Part shown: positions 31,911 through 34,048 of the stretch, piece after piece
Layout: every line of letters starts with the position of its first letter
Numbering within the stretch: the stretch's first letter is position 1
Origin: Anaeromyces robustus
Lineage: Eukaryota; Neocallimastigomycota; Neocallimastigomycetes; Neocallimastigales; Neocallimastigaceae
DNA length: 34,048 nt
Direction: 5' to 3'
NCBI GenBank assembly: GCA_002104895.1
Contig: MCFG01000252.1
Location: 70,001 to 104,048, forward strand
Position numbers and translations under genes: made by a program
The notes under the pieces: model-generated
Databases searched by the model: none
What the model was told of the DNA's origin: nothing
The model's input: only the letters and a program-made list of their open reading frames with translations

Positions 31911-32212
31911 AGGATTCGGATACCAGACGAATCTCAACATCAGGCTAAAATAAGAAAAAATTTTTTTATTTATAAAGTTTCAATATTATTTTTTTTTTTT
32001 TTTTTTTTTTTAGGTGTAAATTATAATATAAAAATATACATGTTTATTAATAAAATTACATTGATAAAGAATTACATTTAGATATTGATATTGATAAGAT
32101 TATTTAATATTAATAATAATAAGTATTATAAGTTGATATTGATATATAATAAGTTTGATATTAATAAAATTAAAGTATAATAATATTAAAGATTCTTTTT
32201 CAATTTAAGTTT
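31911..32212 (-). other. Stretch between pol remnant and polypurine tract
   Basis: About 300 bp, mostly AT-rich with a long T run (31988-32012). The last bases before the tract (31911-31955) are less AT-rich and look like the native 3' end of the element; the rest resembles low-complexity insertion or drift. Confidence 0.4.
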
Positions 32213-32758
32213 CTAATTTGCTTTGTTAAATTTCTTAAGTAGTTCTGGACAATTAAGATTTGACTCTGGTTCCCAAGAAGCTTCAGATAAAGGGTAGCCT
32301 TTCCATTTTATAAGGTATTGAATTTTGCCGTAGTGTTTTCTTTTATCGAGAATTTCTTCAACTTCATATTCTTCTTCTTCATTTACGATTATTGGTGGTG
32401 GTGGTTTTTGTTTTCTTCCGAATTTATCTTCATAATATGGTTCTAATTCTGAAACATGAATTACAGGATGAATTCTAATGTTTTTTGGAAGTTCCAATTC
32501 ATAAGAAACAGGTGATACTTTTCTAATGATTTTGTATGGACCTAATTTTCTTGGTTTTAATTTCTTATTCTTATTTCTAATTACGAGCGAACTATTGATC
32601 CAAACTTTGTCGTTTATTTTAAATTCTGGGGCTTTCATCCTATGTTTATTTGCAAATGTTTCTTGTTTCTTACTTGCTAACTTCAAGTTTTCTTTAATGT
32701 TAAATGAGGGTAGTTTTGGTTTAATAATGGTCAGGTCAAGATGTTTAATTAATAACAA
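32213..32758 (-). mobile_element. Ty3/Gypsy chromovirus fossil: integrase C-terminal tail plus chromodomain
   Basis: An open stretch of 181 residues. Around residues 68-91 it carries the GPY/F module of chromovirus integrases (KLGPYKIIRKVSPVSYELEL), then HPVIHVSELEPYY, a Pro-rich linker and a chromodomain at about 130-178 (EYEVEEILDKR, YLIKWKGYP, SEASWEPESNL). In intact elements this part targets integration to marked chromatin. Everything upstream (gag, protease, reverse transcriptase, RNase H, integrase core) is absent from the window, so the element is a truncated fossil. The readable domain suggests moderate rather than great age. Confidence 0.9.
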
Positions 32759-33660
32759 AATAACTAATTAAACAAATATATAATTAATAGGCAAATTTAT
32801 TTATTAATACACAATAAATTAATTAATTAAAAGAACACTTTTTTAAAATAATTAAGTTTTATAATAATATTTTTTATTAATAATTAATTAAGAAAAGTTT
32901 AAATAATAATTAGATTATTAAGTCATTAATTCTAAGTTATTTAGTTAATAATCTTACAAAGATTAAAAGGAATTGTAATTTCAATCCTTATTTATACTTT
33001 TTCTAAATCTAATAATTATTAATACATTTAATTATTATAATCTATTGATAATATATTTATACATGTATAATTTTAAATAAAATATATGAATAAAATAATA
33101 TTGATAAAAATCTAACTATATAAAACTAATATAAAACTATATAAACTATTAATAAATTTAATGATAAGAATTTATAATCTAAGATTTAGATTTATAACTA
33201 TTCTAATTATTTAACTAGTTAACTATTTAATTATTTTAATTGTTTAGTATACTATTTAATTATTTATCTATATATTAATTATTTTTATCTTTGGATTTTT
33301 ATAATCTTTTCTGTATAATTAATTCTAGATAAAATGGGATATTTTTAATTATTTAAGATCTTAAGTAAATTTTAAATCTTTTTGAGATTTTTAGAATTCT
33401 AAGAATTTCTGTAAATTAATATAATAATCAACTATTCTAATTTTTATAAAAATAATTAACAATTATTATAATATATTATATAAATTATTATTATTATTCT
33501 AATTAATATTTTATAAATTATTTGAAGGCGTTTTCTGTATATCTGAATGATTATTATTATTATAAATTATAATATAATTATTGAAATAAAAAGATTTTAT
33601 CTATATAAAATATTATAATTATTTATTTATGGATCCTTGTAAATATTTAATTATATTTTT
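32759..33660. other. AT-rich DNA upstream of the pol remnant
   Basis: No recognisable retroelement protein continues into this stretch on either strand, and no gene was seen. Composition is mixed AT without long arrays, unlike the spacers elsewhere. It may be decayed element interior or unrelated sequence. Confidence 0.4.
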
Positions 33661-33671
33661 ATATTGTATAA

Positions 33672-33800
33672 ACCTTTAAAGTCCAATATCTCGCCAACCA
33701 GTGGTCCAAATGGGCTGAAATTCAGATATGTTGTAGCTCTTGAGCAGAGCTTCTCAATGAGCATAAAATCAAGCGGAAATCTTCAATATTTGCCAAGTTA
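33672..33800. other. Isolated GC-richer island, unidentified
   Basis: About 130 bp with far more G and C than its surroundings (CCAACCAGTGGTCCAAATGG, AGCTCTTGAGCAGAGCTTC). Read on the - strand it gives short coding-like pieces such as FQPIWTTGWRDIGL, but with stops nearby. It contains a near-perfect hairpin, AGCTCTTGAGCAGAGCT. Its character resembles the conserved untranslated or decayed parts of retroelements; no family is assigned. Confidence 0.4.
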
Positions 33801-34048
33801 TCGTTATTTTTCTTCTGATTATTTTTATTAATATCTTAAGGGTTAAATTAAGTTGATTAATATTTATTTAATTTGTCCAAACCCTTTACAATATCAATTT
33901 AAATACTTTTTAATATTTGTTTATTTTATTGAAAATCGAATTTTAAGTGATTTAGTCAATAACGAAATTTAAATGTAATTGATCTATTAGTGAATTTCAA
34001 TTTTAAATCCACTAATATTCGCGACATCGTTAATTATATAAATTTAAA
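33801..34048. other. Unassigned window end
   Basis: AT-rich but not simple-repeat sequence continuing from the GC-richer island; less biased than the host spacers. No gene or element end is recognised before the window edge. Confidence 0.35.

Noticed and set aside
31863-32081. 72-codon + strand frame
   Set aside because: Runs across the polypurine tract and a long T run; composition is that of element end sequence, not a gene.
32526-32771. + strand frame over the chromodomain remnant
   Set aside because: Antisense to the recognisable integrase tail.

Overview
The window is about 85% A+T or more. It has long homopolymers and AAT/AAAT microsatellites, A-rich leaders before start codons (AAAATG), short GT..AG introns, and proteins rich in Asn, Lys and Ile. 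Together with ankyrin arrays built on an N-K-E-N-x-x-G-E-T-P-L consensus, 7TM-RGS receptors, an Agd3-like extracellular deacetylase and a chromodomain Ty3/Gypsy remnant, this points to a fungus. The best fit is an anaerobic gut fungus (Neocallimastigomycota). This is inference from style and gene content; a dictyostelid-like amoeba is the main alternative and fits less well because of the Agd3 homologue.

Layout. (1) 150-3274 and 6509-9715 (+): two tandem paralogues, each 11 exons, encoding a membrane protein with an RGS domain at its C terminus (547 and 573 aa by my splicing). All internal exons of the two copies match in length except exon 9. Copy 1 has AT where copy 2 has GT at two 5' splice sites. 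A possible two-exon micro-gene for a secreted peptide lies between them (5071-5524). (2) 10772-12505 (+): single-exon ankyrin protein with an internal six-repeat duplication. (3) 15155-17326 (-): secreted, possibly GPI-anchored Agd3/CE18-like polysaccharide deacetylase, alone in about 9 kb of otherwise gene-poor DNA. (4) 21881-24150 (+): three small ankyrin paralogues head to tail with a shared C-terminal cap. (5) 26322-28604 (+): large ankyrin protein sharing a non-ankyrin N-terminal head with the one at 10772, with a perfect 39-bp inverted repeat just upstream and an out-of-frame ankyrin remnant just downstream. (6) 30724-34048: a retroelement graveyard. It holds a truncated chromovirus integrase tail plus chromodomain (-), a polypurine tract, and a ~1.1-kb TGTAAC...GTTACA segment containing a large palindrome and two inverted tRNA-like sequences with well-spaced pol III A and B boxes.

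How the genes may relate: the receptors and RGS domains would act in G-protein signalling at a membrane and the deacetylase outside the cell. The ankyrin proteins are expected to be protein-binding scaffolds. Nothing in the sequence ties them into one pathway; the clustering looks like local duplication. The most unusual signal is the tRNA-like/palindromic structure at 30766-31898. All gene models were read by eye; exon ends rest on GT/AG sites, frame continuity and comparison of the two paralogues.
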